Positions 21,575 to 32,764 of a stretch of DNA of 64,000 nucleotides are shown here, one piece after another. How positions within the stretch are numbered: position 1 is the stretch's first letter; each line of letters opens with the position of its first letter. The DNA comes from Adiantum capillus-veneris. Its lineage: Eukaryota; Streptophyta; Polypodiopsida; Polypodiales; Pteridaceae. The notes under the pieces were generated by a model. It saw only the letters and a program-made list of their open reading frames with translations. It made no database searches and had not been told where the DNA came from. The stretch spans positions 114,455,477-114,519,476 of the forward strand of contig CM043949.1 of the NCBI GenBank assembly GCA_014529385.2, written 5' to 3'. The position numbers and the translations under genes are program-made.

Positions 21575-23851
21575 CTAGAAATTATTGGTCATGCTAGGAT
21601 CTCTATCCGACACTATGGACATGGGAAAGCCATGGTACTTGAAAATTTGTGAAATAAAGAGGGTTTCCATTTGATGGGCTTTGATAGTCTTTTTGACAGG
21701 TATAAAATGAGCTTGTTTACTAAACCTGTCTACTATCGTCCATATTCCCGTATTCCCATGGATAGACTTAGGAAATCCAAAGATAAAATCCATGGATATG
21801 CTCTTCCATGGTGAATTAGGGATTGGCAAGGGTTGAAGCAATCCAAGTTGCTTCCCTCTATCAAATTTTGTCTTTTGGCATACCACACATTTGGAAACAT
21901 ACTCTTGTATGCTCACTTTCATGGTAGTCCAATAGAAATATGTTTCAATTCCCTTTAAGGTAGACTGAATCCCTCTATGCCCCGCATAAGGTGGAGCATG
22001 AGATTCATACATTACTTTCTCACGTAGTGAGTTAGTAACGCATAGTCTATTGCCATAGAGAAGATAACCATCTTGTAAAGTAAATGGTTCTTCTTTCTTC
22101 CCTAATGCAAGGGCTGAAATCACATCTCTAAAATCGGGATCAATAGCATACTCATCTATCATTGAAGATAGATCATTGTGAGTTTCTATGGAAACCGCAT
22201 TCACTCTCGGCCGTCTTGAGAGTGCATCAGCTACTTGATTATGCTTGCCAGCAATGTGAGCAATATGAAAATGAAATTGCGAAAGGAAATTTGCCCACCT
22301 CATTTGTTTGTCGGAGAGCTTGGTCTGTGTCATGAAGTACTTAAGACTTTGGTGATTCGTTCGCAGAATGAAAGGAGTCCCCAATAAATAGTGCTTCCAT
22401 GAGTCTAAGGCATGTAGAACTGCAAGGAGTTCCTTTTCGTATATGCCTAGAGCTTGCTCAACAGGATTGATCCTTCGACTCTCATAGCCTATGGCGTGCC
22501 CTTCTTGGAGCAAAACAGCTCCAAGGCAATCACCACAAGCATCCCATTGGACCTCAAATGGTTTTGAGAGATCCGGTAGTGTAAGCATAGGTTGAGAGAT
22601 AAGCTTTTCGAAAGCATTGTTTTCCTTAGCAGACCATGTATACCTAATGCTTTTCTTTGTTAGGTCATGTAATGGTCCCGCAATTTGTGAGAACTTTTCT
22701 ATGAAGCGTCTATAGTATGCACACATACCTATAAAGTTTCTTAGTTCATGAAGATTCCTTGGTTTAGGCCATCCTTTTATTACCTCTAACTTGGATGGAT
22801 CCATTTGGATACCATCTTGAGAGATAATGTGACCTAAATACTGAATCCCTTGCAAGAAAAATTCACTTTTCTTTCGATTAACATAAAGTTTATTCTCTCT
22901 TAAAACTTGAAATATTACCTGGAGGTGTTGCTTGTGTTCCTCCAATGAATTAGAGTAGATGATAATATCATCAAAGAACACTCCAGTGAAGGTTCGATGA
23001 GGCCTGAACAGCTTCTCCATCAAGCAGTTGAATGTGGCTGGTGCATTGGTCAAGCCAAAAGGCATGACAATGTATTCATAAAGACTAAATGTAGTACAAA
23101 ATGCGGTCTTTACAATGTCTTGATCAACTATCCTTATTTGATGATAGCCACTTTTTAGGTCAACCCTACTGAAGTAGGTTGATCCTTGTAGCTTATCAAA
23201 TAAGTCTTCTACCCATGGAACGGGAAACCTATTCTTGATAGTGATCCTATTTAGTGCTCTATAGTCGACACACATACGATATGTGCCGTCTTTCTTTTGC
23301 ACTAATAGCACAGGTGAGAAAAATGGAGATGAGCTTGGCCTAACCATACCCTTCTCAACTAATTCATGCACTTGCCGCATAATCTCCTCTTGTTGAGCTT
23401 GAGAAACTCTATAAGGAGGTTTATTAGGCGGTGAACTTCCTGGAAGAAGTTCAATTGCATGGTCATCATTACATCGTTTAGGAGGTAGCTCACAAGGGAT
23501 GTCGTCAATAAAAACATCTTGAAACCCCTTGAGAAAATTGGATAACTCTAATTCCTTTTGGTTGCTTTTATTTTCTTTTGCTAAAGCATTAGGTTCATTT
23601 TGAGAGTCTTTAAAAAAAATCATGTACACAGAAATAGAGCTCTTTATTGACTTCTTGAAAGTTGGTGTATGTACAATGGGGATGGTGTTACCCATTTCCT
23701 TAGCATCTATATACATGTCTTTTTCCCTGAACTTAAAGGAGATTCTCCTTTCAGGAAATTTAACATCGGCAGCCAGGCGGTCAAACCATAGTGTCCCTAG
23801 GATTACATCCTCATGCTTGAGAGGAGAGATAAATAAGTCCTCTTTGTCCAC
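21575..23851 (-). CDS. Pol polyprotein, main open frame (758 codons): protease end, RT, RNase H, integrase
   Basis: Domain order by residue: the end of protease (about 1-75, EDVILGTLWFDRL), RT (about 165-350) with [33 protein letters not shown] and FFDDIIIYS, then RNase H (about 395-540) with WDACGDCLGAVLLQ, EKELLAVLHAL and NQVADALSRR. The integrase zinc finger (about 615-675) has the H..H..C..C pattern ending CVVCQKTKF. The integrase core begins with Asp in SMDFIFGFPKS and VSDRDPS. In RNase H the usual TDHQSLKYF reads TNHQSLKYF, so a catalytic Asp is Asn. The frame is bounded by a TAA upstream (about 23,857) and a TAG downstream. The first Met is not a true start: in life this would be one Gag-Pol product. 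Confidence 0.95.
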   Translation of the reverse strand: MDKEDLFISPLKHEDVILGTLWFDRLAADVKFPERRISFKFREKDMYIDAKEMGNTIPIVHTPTFKKSIKSSISVYMIFFKDSQNEPNALAKENKSNQKELELSNFLKGFQDVFIDDIPCELPPKRCNDDHAIELLPGSSPPNKPPYRVSQAQQEEIMRQVHELVEKGMVRPSSSPFFSPVLLVQKKDGTYRMCVDYRALNRITIKNRFPVPWVEDLFDKLQGSTYFSRVDLKSGYHQIRIVDQDIVKTAFCTTFSLYEYIVMPFGLTNAPATFNCLMEKLFRPHRTFTGVFFDDIIIYSNSLEEHKQHLQVIFQVLRENKLYVNRKKSEFFLQGIQYLGHIISQDGIQMDPSKLEVIKGWPKPRNLHELRNFIGMCAYYRRFIEKFSQIAGPLHDLTKKSIRYTWSAKENNAFEKLISQPMLTLPDLSKPFEVQWDACGDCLGAVLLQEGHAIGYESRRINPVEQALGIYEKELLAVLHALDSWKHYLLGTPFILRTNHQSLKYFMTQTKLSDKQMRWANFLSQFHFHIAHIAGKHNQVADALSRRPRVNAVSIETHNDLSSMIDEYAIDPDFRDVISALALGKKEEPFTLQDGYLLYGNRLCVTNSLREKVMYESHAPPYAGHRGIQSTLKGIETYFYWTTMKVSIQEYVSKCVVCQKTKFDRGKQLGLLQPLPIPNSPWKSISMDFIFGFPKSIHGNTGIWTIVDRFSKQAHFIPVKKTIKAHQMETLFISQIFKYHGFPMSIVSDRDPSMTNNF

Positions 23852-23980
23852 ATAGCCTTATACATGAAGCCTCAATTTCTCGATTAAGGGAGTGACTGAA
23901 GCTTCTTGCCCCTTGAAGGCACTGTCTGCGGGTAGGACATCTCCCATCTCGTAGGATTGTATTCCTAGCTTGGTGGCCAA

Positions 23981-25648
23981 CTATATAGATATAAAATTGT
24001 GAGTAGAACCAGGGTCAAAGAGAATAAAAGCATCATGTTCTCGTACCTTTCCCCAAGCATGGCATAGAGGAGATCCTTTGTGGTGAGTTTGGTGAGTCTC
24101 CTCCTCTTGGATTTCAACCAAGGAAGCTCTAGGAGGATCTTGGCGGTTGTTCTTTTGGGGACAAGCGCGGTACGCATGCCCTTGTTCGCCGCACTTGAAA
24201 CACCGGTTATCCTTACGATAACGCTCAAGCTCTTCAAGAGAGAGTTTATTCTTACCTTTGTAAACTCCCTTCTCTTTAGCTTTGTTGGAGTTGCCCTTAG
24301 GAGACTTTTGGACATTGTCCTTCCCCTTAGGTTCATTGGAACCCTTATTTTCCGGGGGCTTATTATTTCTTTTTGCCCCCGTTTGGAAATTGATTCGAGA
24401 GGCGACCATAGTGTGGTGTATTACTGCCGATATGGTACGTGGTCTTTGGGAGTTGACATACTCCGCCATTTCTTCGGTTAAGCCCGCACAAAATTGTTGC
24501 TTTTGCTCTCCAAAATCCAACTTTTTGAAGACAGTGGCTTTGAGTTGTAAGTCCCAAAACTTGTCTACATATTTGTGGATGGATTCATCGGGAGAGAGCT
24601 TTAAGCTTCGCCATTCGGTGAGTACTTTGTCTTTGGCATCAGTGGCCAAAAACTGCTTCATAATGGAAGCTCTTAAAGCCTTCCATGTTCGTGGAGCTTC
24701 ACCGTTGGCTCGTAGGCTAGACCACCATTTTCTGGCGGACTTTTGAAAGTGCATAGCTACATGGCGTAGCTTAGAGGACTCCGTGAAGCCCTCATCTCCA
24801 AACGCCGCATCGAATTGTTGGATAAAGGCCAAGACTTTGTCCGTAGCACCAAAGGTACCATCATAGGTAAGGAAAGAGATGATCTTCCCTCCCTCTTTGA
24901 ATTTCTTCAACTTGGACAACCTCTTCCTTGCGGCATAGGATTTCCTATGACCTCTTCTTTTTGATGGTTCAAAGGTTGCACCATCACTTTCTTCAGAAGG
25001 TGAAGAATTTGAAGAAGGTGGAGAAGAGGGTGACCTCTTTCTCGCCTTTTTCTTGTCTTCATCTTTGTCGTCTTCACCATAGCTTTCATAAGAGGAAGAG
25101 GATGAAGAAGATGGAGAAGAGGGTGTCCTCTTTCTCTCCTTTTTCTTCTCTTGCTTTTTATCAGCCCTCTTTGAATTATGGCGTGGAGAAGAGTGTGATG
25201 GTCTTCTCCGTTTTGGTGGTGATGGAGAGCGTTTAGCCCGCCGTCTTCGTGGAGCCATCTCCGCCGAGGTGGCGGGAGACTCGCTTCTTTCTCGTTCCTT
25301 CGGTGGAGGCTCTTGAGTTCTCCTTTGGGAAGGAGATGCATCATCAAGAAGTAAATTCTTGAGCCCTTCATATGGATTCTCTTCTCCTTCCCAAATCGGA
25401 GAGAGACCTCTTTTGGTAGTCTCACAAGGAGGCTTCCTAGGTGTTCTCTTGTCATGGTGATGAGCTTGGAGAATCCCGTGAGCACAGAGCTGCCATTGCA
25501 GTTCAATTTGGAGAGATGGATTGCCCATGGCTTGTTGAAGCCTAGAAACAAGATAGTTAACAAGCATTGAAGCATCATTAGTAGCTTGTTCATGAGCAAA
25601 ATCAAAGTTATCAACATTAATTTCACTCTCTTTACTATTGTCAGCCAT
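23981..25648 (-). CDS. Gag of the nested gypsy element (555 codons), running into protease
   Basis: Start ATG at 25,648 lies about 417 nt after the 5' LTR and opens MADNSKESEINVDNFDF. Residues about 100-235 are very rich in Arg, Lys, Ser and Pro (RRRRAKRSPSPPKRRR). The retrotransposon gag core (about 255-410) includes FIQQFDAAFGD, LRHVAMHFQKSARKWW and EWRSLKLSPDES. A complete CCHC knuckle, CFKCGEQGHAYRAC, is near residue 485. The protease active-site motif FDPGSTHNFISI comes just before a TAG stop (about 23,981). The frame continues past it with LATKLGIQ to a TAA about 42 codons later, then directly into pol. Both stops stand where Gln is likely, so loss by C-to-T change is the simplest reading. 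Stop readthrough at the TAG is an alternative. Confidence 0.93.
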   Translation of the reverse strand: MADNSKESEINVDNFDFAHEQATNDASMLVNYLVSRLQQAMGNPSLQIELQWQLCAHGILQAHHHDKRTPRKPPCETTKRGLSPIWEGEENPYEGLKNLLLDDASPSQRRTQEPPPKERERSESPATSAEMAPRRRRAKRSPSPPKRRRPSHSSPRHNSKRADKKQEKKKERKRTPSSPSSSSSSSYESYGEDDKDEDKKKARKRSPSSPPSSNSSPSEESDGATFEPSKRRGHRKSYAARKRLSKLKKFKEGGKIISFLTYDGTFGATDKVLAFIQQFDAAFGDEGFTESSKLRHVAMHFQKSARKWWSSLRANGEAPRTWKALRASIMKQFLATDAKDKVLTEWRSLKLSPDESIHKYVDKFWDLQLKATVFKKLDFGEQKQQFCAGLTEEMAEYVNSQRPRTISAVIHHTMVASRINFQTGAKRNNKPPENKGSNEPKGKDNVQKSPKGNSNKAKEKGVYKGKNKLSLEELERYRKDNRCFKCGEQGHAYRACPQKNNRQDPPRASLVEIQEEETHQTHHKGSPLCHAWGKVREHDAFILFDPGSTHNFISI

Positions 25649-26052
25649 TCTAACAACTTTTAGGTGTAAACTTTTTAGGTGTACTTTGGCACTTCAAGCT
25701 CTAGTTGCTACTCCTCTTTACCCCTTTAGAAAAAGCACTCAAGCTACTGTACCCGCGGCTCGAATACCATTAATTGCAAGGAATAGAAGAGAGGGTCTTT
25801 CGACACAAAAACAGCACCAGCTCCTGTCAAGCTTCTAATAGCTCAATAGTGGTTAAGCCGTAGGCAAGCCCCGTAGGACTCCACTATTAAGACCATAGCT
25901 CTCGACGGTGATGCCCCGTTAACTGCACGAAGCCAGGCGCACTGCAAGGCTGAAAAATCCCTATTCTACTTACTCACAGGAAATTAATAATACCAACCAT
26001 TTGTAGCTAGATTGAGGACCTCCCTTCTTGAGTAAGAAAAGAGAAACCTTGA

Positions 26053-26064
26053 GCTCTGATACCA
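26053..26064 (-). promoter_or_regulatory. Primer-binding site, initiator tRNA-Met type
   Basis: On the minus strand, one base after the 5' LTR end (...GCTACA), the sequence reads TGGTATCAGAGC, the standard plant initiator-tRNA-Met primer site. It fixes the orientation of the element. Confidence 0.97.
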
Positions 26065-26065
26065 A

Positions 26066-27640
26066 TGTAGCATTTAATGGCCTAATAACTTATGTGTAGC
26101 GAAAATTAGCATGAACATAGTGGGCATTTCATTAGAATAGATTCCTAATGAGAATTACAAGAGTGCTTGGGTGGAGAGAGCAACAAAAAGCATAACACCT
26201 AGTTAGATAGCATCGACAATACTTTCAAAAGAGAGAGCAATTAAGCTATTGACAACAGTTGAGGACCGGATTTTCATGGAGCCGGTCCCCCCTCCAAAAG
26301 GCTTTGTATTATGGTTTCTCCCATCAAGAGAGACATTGTACAATACAATACTTTGTTTTCCTTCAAGACTAGCTAGTGCAGTGAAGATGGAAACCTCATG
26401 CACTAAGCAAAACACTTAAGAAACACAACTTGAATTATCCCCGTTCTCAGACCCAAGACCTCACACACCTTCGAAGATGGTGAGAGCTAGCAGGGTATGA
26501 GAGTAGGTTGAGAGGAAGAAGGAGTATCTTACGAGAAAGATGTACATCTCCTCACATAATCACTCATATGTAGCATAGCTTAGCTTAGTAATTAGCTTGG
26601 TAGAGGAGATGAGCATGCATTGAAGCTTGGCTCTTGGTTGGATTTGCATCCACATGCCAAGAGAGTGTTGATATAGGCTTCTATCTCACAAGCTTGGAGT
26701 AGGTGATGAGTTCTCCATTAAAGCTTGGGAAGAGATAGTCTTCTCTTTCTTCACACATGAGCTTGTGTGAGTGTGTGTGTGATAATGCCTTGCAAAAATC
26801 AGCCCCCTCTCTCTCTTGGGCGAGCCCTCTTGCTAATTGCTCTTGCTGAAGCCTCATTGGCCCTCCCCATGTCTTAGCCAATTACAATTAAGCAGCATAA
26901 GTGATAGCCTTCTTACATGTGTCCCCCTTTCCCCTTTTGTGAGAGCTTTAGGTAATTAAATAATTAAACTAAACTCTCATTGGACCCCTTTGCCTCCTGG
27001 CCAATAGGAATTAGGCAAGCCATGGGGGTCCTGAATGCTCATTGGACCCCTTGGGAGACTGCCCAATAGTCTTCTAGGAGACTTAATTCTCATTGGTTTC
27101 TTTTATTAAATGTTTTAAAATTAATTAAACTAGATTTACTCTAGCTTAATTCTCATTGGTCCACTTCAAGGGTCATCCAATAGAAATTGGGCACACCTTG
27201 TGGGCATCTCGCCTAGGGAGCTGACATGTGTCCCTCATTCCCTTTGTGTAAGGGAGCCCGTGTGTGTGTGTGTGTGTGTGTGTAGCTTTCTCTCTCATCC
27301 CCTACCTTTAAGGCTCGCCCCCTCCCATGTAGGGATGTGCAAAGACTTTTAGGGCACACACAAAGCATCCAATTTTCCCTAGGGTTGACCTTTGGACACA
27401 ACCTTTGAATTTTGGAACCTTAGCATTTTGGAAGTCTTAATGGGCTGAACCTGAGGGTCTTTTTAGCCCATTGTTGCACATGGCTCTTTTGCAGATGGCC
27501 CCCCCTTTGGATCCCTATTTTCCATCCTTTGGATCCCTACTGTGGCCGCTAGCTTTTTCTCCCCTGGCCTTCCCCACATTAAATGATCAGTTTAATATGA
27601 GAAAATCATTTTGGAGAATTAGATATTGATTATTATGACA
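26066..27640 (-). repeat. 5' LTR of the nested element
   Basis: 1,575 bp, minus-strand ends TGTCATAATAATC and TTAAATGCTACA. It matches the 3' LTR almost throughout. It has a longer GT run (about 27,259-27,283) and lacks about 25 bases present near 20,240 in the 3' LTR. Confidence 0.96.
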
Positions 27641-27645
27641 CTCTG

Positions 27646-29335
27646 AAACTCTGGAGGCACTATCTTCTAGGAGGAAAGTTCCAATTCGTCACTGATCATC
27701 AGAGTCTAAAATGGATTTTTTCACAAGCAACACCCAACATGAGGCAGAGAAGATGGATAAAACTCTTACAGGAATATGATTTTGAAATAAAATATAAATC
27801 ATGGAAAAATAATGTGGTTGCTGATGCTCTTAGCCGTACGGTTTTTCTTGGGGATATTTCAACAGTCGACAATCCAATCCTAAACAAGGTTAAGGAAGCT
27901 TCCCTAAAATATGAGGATTATCAAAAACTTCTACAGGTTATTAATCAACAGGACCTAAAAGAGAAAGATAAAGAAAGAATCAAGGATTATTCACTTGAGG
28001 ATGGGCTTCTCTATTATAAGTATCGGCTTTACATTCCTAAGAATCCAACATTAAAGGAGTTTATCCTTTATGAAGACACGACGCTCCAGTTGCCGGCCAT
28101 CCTGGCTATGCAAAGACTCTTAATGCCATAAGGAAAAGCTATTTATGGCCAAGAATGAAAGGAGATATACTTCGCTACATCAAACAATTTCGTTCATGTC
28201 AAAGGATTAAGGTTGAACAAGTAATGATGCCAGGAAAACTTCAACCTCTGGACATTCCTCAAATGAAGTGGGAACTCATTAGCATGGACTTTATAACAGT
28301 CCTTCCCACTGTTCAAGGGGGTTATGACTCCACTATGGTGGTAGTGGATATGATGACTAAAGTATCTCATTTGATGCCTGTAAAAACAACTTACACTGCA
28401 TCAGACATAATTCGTTTATTTATGAAAGAGATCTTCAGATTACACGGACTTCCTAAGAGAATAGTCAGTGATAGAGATGAAAAATTTACTTCAAAAATTT
28501 GGAAAGATTTATTTGAATCCTTAGGTACCCAGCTATGTTTCAGTACAGCCTATCACCCTCAGACGGACGGCCAGACGGAAAGAGTGAATCAAGTTATTGA
28601 AGTCATCCTTAGAGCCTACTATAGTAGAGAACCCCGCCAATGGATACAATTTCTTCCTCTGGTGGAATTCTCCTATAATTCCTCATTTCATAAAAGCATT
28701 CGGATGTCACCATTTAATGCTCTTTATGGGCATGAATGTATATCACCCCTAAACTTTTCTGACCCTACTACAAGAGTAGAATCTTCAAAGGAAATGTTGG
28801 AGGAGATGGATGCCCAAACCAAAGCCATACGACAGGACATTCAGGCAACTAAGGACCGCCAAAAACATTATGCTGATCAAAAACCATCTAATTGGTTTTT
28901 CAAACAAGGGGATAAAGTATTCCTTAGGGTACAGCCAAAGAGAAGCACTTTATCTTTGGGAAAATACAAAAAACTAAGCCCTAGATATTGTGGACCTTAT
29001 GAAGTGATTAAAGTAATCAGTGAACAAGCTTACAAATTAAAACTACTTGAACACCTCAAGGTTCATAATGTATTCCATATCAGCCTTCCAAAACCCTACA
29101 TACCAAATCCCAATCACACTCTAGATGACGAACAGATTGTGATGCAGAACCAGGGAATTCTTGAACTCCAACCAAATTGTATTCTCGATACTAGGGAAAG
29201 CAGTCTATGAAACAGAGTTATCGGAGAACATTTAGTAAAATGGAAGGACTACCCCACTTAAGACGCCACATGGGAAGATGAAGTAGCATTTCGCAAAGAT
29301 TTCCCCAATTTCGGTTAAGATGAGGACATCTCAAT
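27646..29335 (+). pseudogene. RNase H end, integrase and chromodomain-like tail of the outer gypsy element
   Basis: This resumes the RNase H frame after the nested insertion: KLWRHYLLGGKFQFVTDHQSLKW (catalytic Asp kept) and NVVADALSRT. Integrase follows: a zinc finger broken by a frame change near 28,085-28,130, then a core with Asp in SMDFITVLPT, Asp in VSDRDEKF and Glu in YHPQTDGQTERVN. Then come FQQGDKVFLR-type and LSPRYCGPYEVI segments. The tail has ILDTRE, a stop at about 29,208, then LVKWKDYP, a chromodomain-like end with two or more stops. A purine tract and LTR2 follow directly. Confidence 0.92.
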
Positions 29336-29824
29336 TCCTTAAGTTGGGGTGATTGTAAGGTTTCCAATTTCTGAAACCTTAGTAATTGTACAAAGCCTGT
29401 AAATTTAACTTGAAAACACTGTAGAATGAGTCAATCATGGCTGATATTGGTATTTTTGGAATCATAACCAGAGCTTTAGTGTGGTTAGTATTTTTCAGAA
29501 TCAGATTCCAATAAAATTTGGAAAAGTTACGGACCTTGAAAGGTTACACTAGAAATTCAATTAGTTAAGTAATATTGGATGGTTTCAGTAATTATTATTA
29601 ACAAAAACTTTCTTATCCTAAGGTTCTAAAAATTGTTGATATTTCCAATTTTCATCATTAAAAATTAGTGAAATAAGTCAAAATCAAATCTGGAAGCTGA
29701 GGGGGCTATGTGGAGCTCTGGGAACCTGCCCGAGATAGTTTTAGCAGCGGGTGGTGCTACATGGAAGTTGAGGCCTTGCTTGAGGTGCCATAACCTGCCA
29801 AGAACAGTCCAAGGGCCCAGAAAA

Positions 29825-29834
29825 ACTATAAAAA
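29825..29834 (+). promoter_or_regulatory. TATA box in LTR2
   Basis: CTATAAAAAG lies about 470 bp into LTR2, followed by a CT-rich, LTR-start-like stretch (TTCTCTCTCATCTAGAGAG). The whole segment is deleted from LTR1, so only LTR2 keeps this putative promoter. Confidence 0.55.
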
Positions 29835-30299
29835 GACCCTTTTCCTTCACAAAAAATGAGACTCAGAGCCTTGGTACATTCTCTCTCATCTAGAGAGACC
29901 TCTACTCAGAAATCACTAGAGAGCAAAGCTCTAGTTGGTTAAACAACAGTAATTAGCACTAACCTTTCTTAATTAGCAAAGTTAGGTTAACCTATTTACA
30001 AATTTCTTGATTAATCGAAGATTAAACCTATGTACACTTAAAAATCCTCTCTTAATTCAAAATTCTCTATTGATTATTGTGATTAAGCTTAGGGATACTT
30101 TATATCATAAAATGGCTAAAATTACTCATTTTAAACATAAATTAATGATAATTATACTAATTAAGTTTAGATTAAGACGAGATAATTATCAAAGTTGTGT
30201 TAGACTATGATTATTCTAGGAAAATTATCTTGTAATTTTTTGAGTAATTTTCATAATTAATTAAGAAACATTACATTGTTTTTGAGAGAAAAGTAAAGG

Positions 30300-31470
30300 G
30301 AAAAATAATCAAAGTAATCCAAAATGCTTTGAGATATTCATCAAAAGTAAATCAAATTTTAGAGAACTCGTGATAATTATCTTAATCTCAAGTAATTAGT
30401 TTACCTAATTATCTTAGAACAATTACACTATTTTTAGGGAAAATTAAAAGAAGGAAAATAGCAAATTGATCCAAAATTCTTTGAGATAATTATCAAAGGT
30501 AAATCACATCTTATAGAATCCATGAGAATTATGTTAGTCTCAGATAGTTAGCTTAACTAATTATCTTAGCATAATTACCCTATTTTTAGGAGAAATTAAA
30601 ATGGGAAAAATAACAAATTGATCTAAAATGCTTTACAATAATTATCATAGTTGATTCACATCTTATGAAAATTGTGATATCTATATTAACCTTAGAAAAT
30701 TACTTTAACTTATTATCTCAGCATAATTACACTGTTTTTAAGAGAAATTAAAAGGGGCAAAATAGAAAATTGATTCAAAATTATTTGAGATAATTATCAA
30801 AGGTAAATCACATCTTAGGAAAACCATGATATTTATTTAAATCTTAGATAATTAGCTTACCTAAATATCTCAATAGAATTACACTATTTCTAGGAAAAAA
30901 TAAAGGGGGGGAAATAGTAAGCTAGTCCAAAATGATTTAAGATAATTATCAAAGGTAAATCACATCTTATGGAACACGTGATAATTATCTTAACCTCAGA
31001 TAATTAGTCTAACTAATTATCTCAACAGAAATACACTATTTTTAGGAGAAAATAAAAGGGGGAAAATAGAAAACTAATTCCAAATGCTTTGAGATAATCA
31101 TCAAAGGTAAATCGCATCTTATGGAACCCGTGATAATTATCTTAACCTCAGATAATTAGTTTAGATACTTATCTTCATTAAAAGTAATCAATTTTGGATA
31201 TAAACTAGAGAAAGGAAATTAGTAAATGAATTTATATAATTACCCAATAAATACCTGAGGTCAGAAATCACTATTGAAGGTTGGTAAAATTATCTCAGCA
31301 GAATTACACTATTTTTAGGAGAAAATAAAAGAAGGAAAATCGCAAACTACTCCCAAATACTTTGAGATAATTATCAGAAGTAAATCACATCTTATGGAAC
31401 CTTTGATAATTATCTTAACCTCAGATAATTAGTTTAGATACTTATCTTCATTAAAAGTAACCGATTTTGT
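30300..31470. repeat. LTR2 tandem array of palindrome-bearing units (about 7 units)
   Basis: These are the same units as in LTR1, with anchors near 30,320, 30,472, 30,624, 30,776, 30,928, 31,081 and 31,353. Periods are about 152 bp, and the last gap is enlarged by a local duplication. GATAATTATC recurs throughout. Confidence 0.9.
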
Positions 31471-31996
31471 GTATAAACTAGAGAAAGGAAATTAGTAAAT
31501 GAATTTATATAATTACCCAATAAATACTTGAGGTCAGAAATCCCTATTGAAGGTTAGAAAAATTACCTTAGCTTTAATAATTGGTATAACAAATTACTGT
31601 CAGCAAAGTTTCCCTAAATTAGACCATAATTATAGAAGGGAAAAGTTATAAATCAATTTTAGGAGTTAATCAAAAAATTCTTAAAAATAGAACATATCAA
31701 ATTACATCTAGGGTGAGTAATCCACTAACAGAAAGGAAACTTACAATTTACTAAGGTGAAAAATAGAATATTCTTGGAATATGGACTAAGAAGAAATCCA
31801 CTAAAATAGTTCCCATAATTATATGATAATTATGGGAGAATACTAATAGTACAAGTAAGTAAAGGAGAAATATCTCATCCAATAACTATCAAGGATACTT
31901 ATTCCAAAAATCCTTATTTTTGGGTAAAACAAGGAAGAAAAGAGATTATTCAATTAATCTTCTAATCGATTAAGTCCTTTTATAAAGGCTGCCAGT

Positions 31997-32224
31997 ATGG
32001 CTCCAGAGAGAACCAGAGGAAATCCTCTTACCGAGGAGGAGGATATTAGAAACAAAAGAAATAAAGCCACTCATGACCATGAGGCTGGGCCTAGTCATAG
32101 GCCTGCAGAGGTAAGTCTGCAGGCACCAGCACAACAGCACATGGACGACCAGCCCCAGGTGGATTTCTATTTTGTTCCCTTAAGTCTTTTGAAGTTCATT
32201 TCTAAGTTAGCATTGCATACGTAA
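31997..32224 (+). CDS. LTR2 copy of the conserved 75-codon ORF
   Basis: This is the same frame and length as 14,716-14,943, opening MAPERTRGNPLTEEEDIRN. It is preceded by the same TTTATAAAGG box and contains the same conserved AGAGGTAAGT. Differences from the LTR1 copy include K/E at residue 4 and VR/AG near residue 30. The role is unknown; it may be a 5' exon or accessory ORF. Confidence 0.35.
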   Translation: MAPERTRGNPLTEEEDIRNKRNKATHDHEAGPSHRPAEVSLQAPAQQHMDDQPQVDFYFVPLSLLKFISKLALHT

Positions 32225-32764
32225 GGGTTAGGAAGGATAAACTGACTGTAAATGGAAGATAACTTCCGAGAAACCAACGAGCAATGATTGTAAATAGGAA
32301 AGAAATGATTGGGTTATGAATGATTGACCTAGAAAAGAAATGTTTGACCATCCTTAAGACAGCTTGTCTCAAGACACCTCTAATTCCTTGGAATATTTTA
32401 CTCTAGGTAATGAGTAATGATGGCGATGCCGCCATGGATGAGTCGGTTTCCTCAGCGCGCATGGAGTCTTTACCCCGTGCTTCTTTGTGCTTGTGGATAT
32501 TACTTAGGATATCAAGTTTATCCTAGAGGAACCGCCTGGTTGTATGGGCAACCGGTTGGCGTATGGGCGCCCAGACTATGGGTGATGGCTTTTTCCACCC
32601 CGGTTTTTATAAATAAGGAATGAGTGCCGTCTTTTCATCCCTGTATAGGTGGTTTTGAGACAAGCCAGTAGTGGTTAGAGATACTTGAGAATGACAGTAC
32701 GTTGCCTTAAGTCTAAAGATGTTTGTTTGCTAAACCAATGTTTTCAATACTATTTTCAAGGGTT

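Larger units (their letters stand above)
18766..27640 (-). mobile_element. Nested Ty3/gypsy (chromovirus-type) LTR retrotransposon, 8,875 bp
   Basis: This is a complete minus-strand element with highly similar LTRs (26,066-27,640 as 5' LTR, 18,766-20,354 as 3' LTR), TG...CA ends, an initiator-tRNA-Met primer site, a polypurine tract and gag-pol. It is flanked by a perfect 5-bp duplication, CTCTG (18,761-18,765 and 27,641-27,645). Removing the element and one CTCTG restores the RNase H reading frame of the outer element, so the insertion order is certain. LTR similarity shows it is far younger than its host. Confidence 0.97.
29354..32764 (+). repeat. 3' LTR (LTR2) of the outer gypsy element, minimum extent
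   Basis: It starts TGTAAGGTTTCC right after AAGTTGGGGTGAT (polypurine tract, about 29,340-29,353). It is collinear with LTR1 to CAAGGGTT at 32,764. It retains 370 bp lost from LTR1 and has an internal duplication (about 31,100-31,290 repeated at 31,370-31,560). LTR-like sequence continues to the right, so the true 3' end may lie beyond 32,764. I found no copy of the left flank (GGAAG) positioned as a clear target duplication. Confidence 0.8.

Noticed and set aside
21575-25648. Reassigned genetic code (TAA/TAG read as Gln)
   Set aside because: Many Gln codons are ordinary CAA/CAG, some stops fall at Trp or Arg positions, and the elements are clearly plant nuclear transposons. Decay explains the pattern.
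24907-25656. A 249-codon minus-strand frame overlapping gag
   Set aside because: It is a shadow frame of the Arg/Ser/Lys-rich part of the nested Gag and shows no independent motif.
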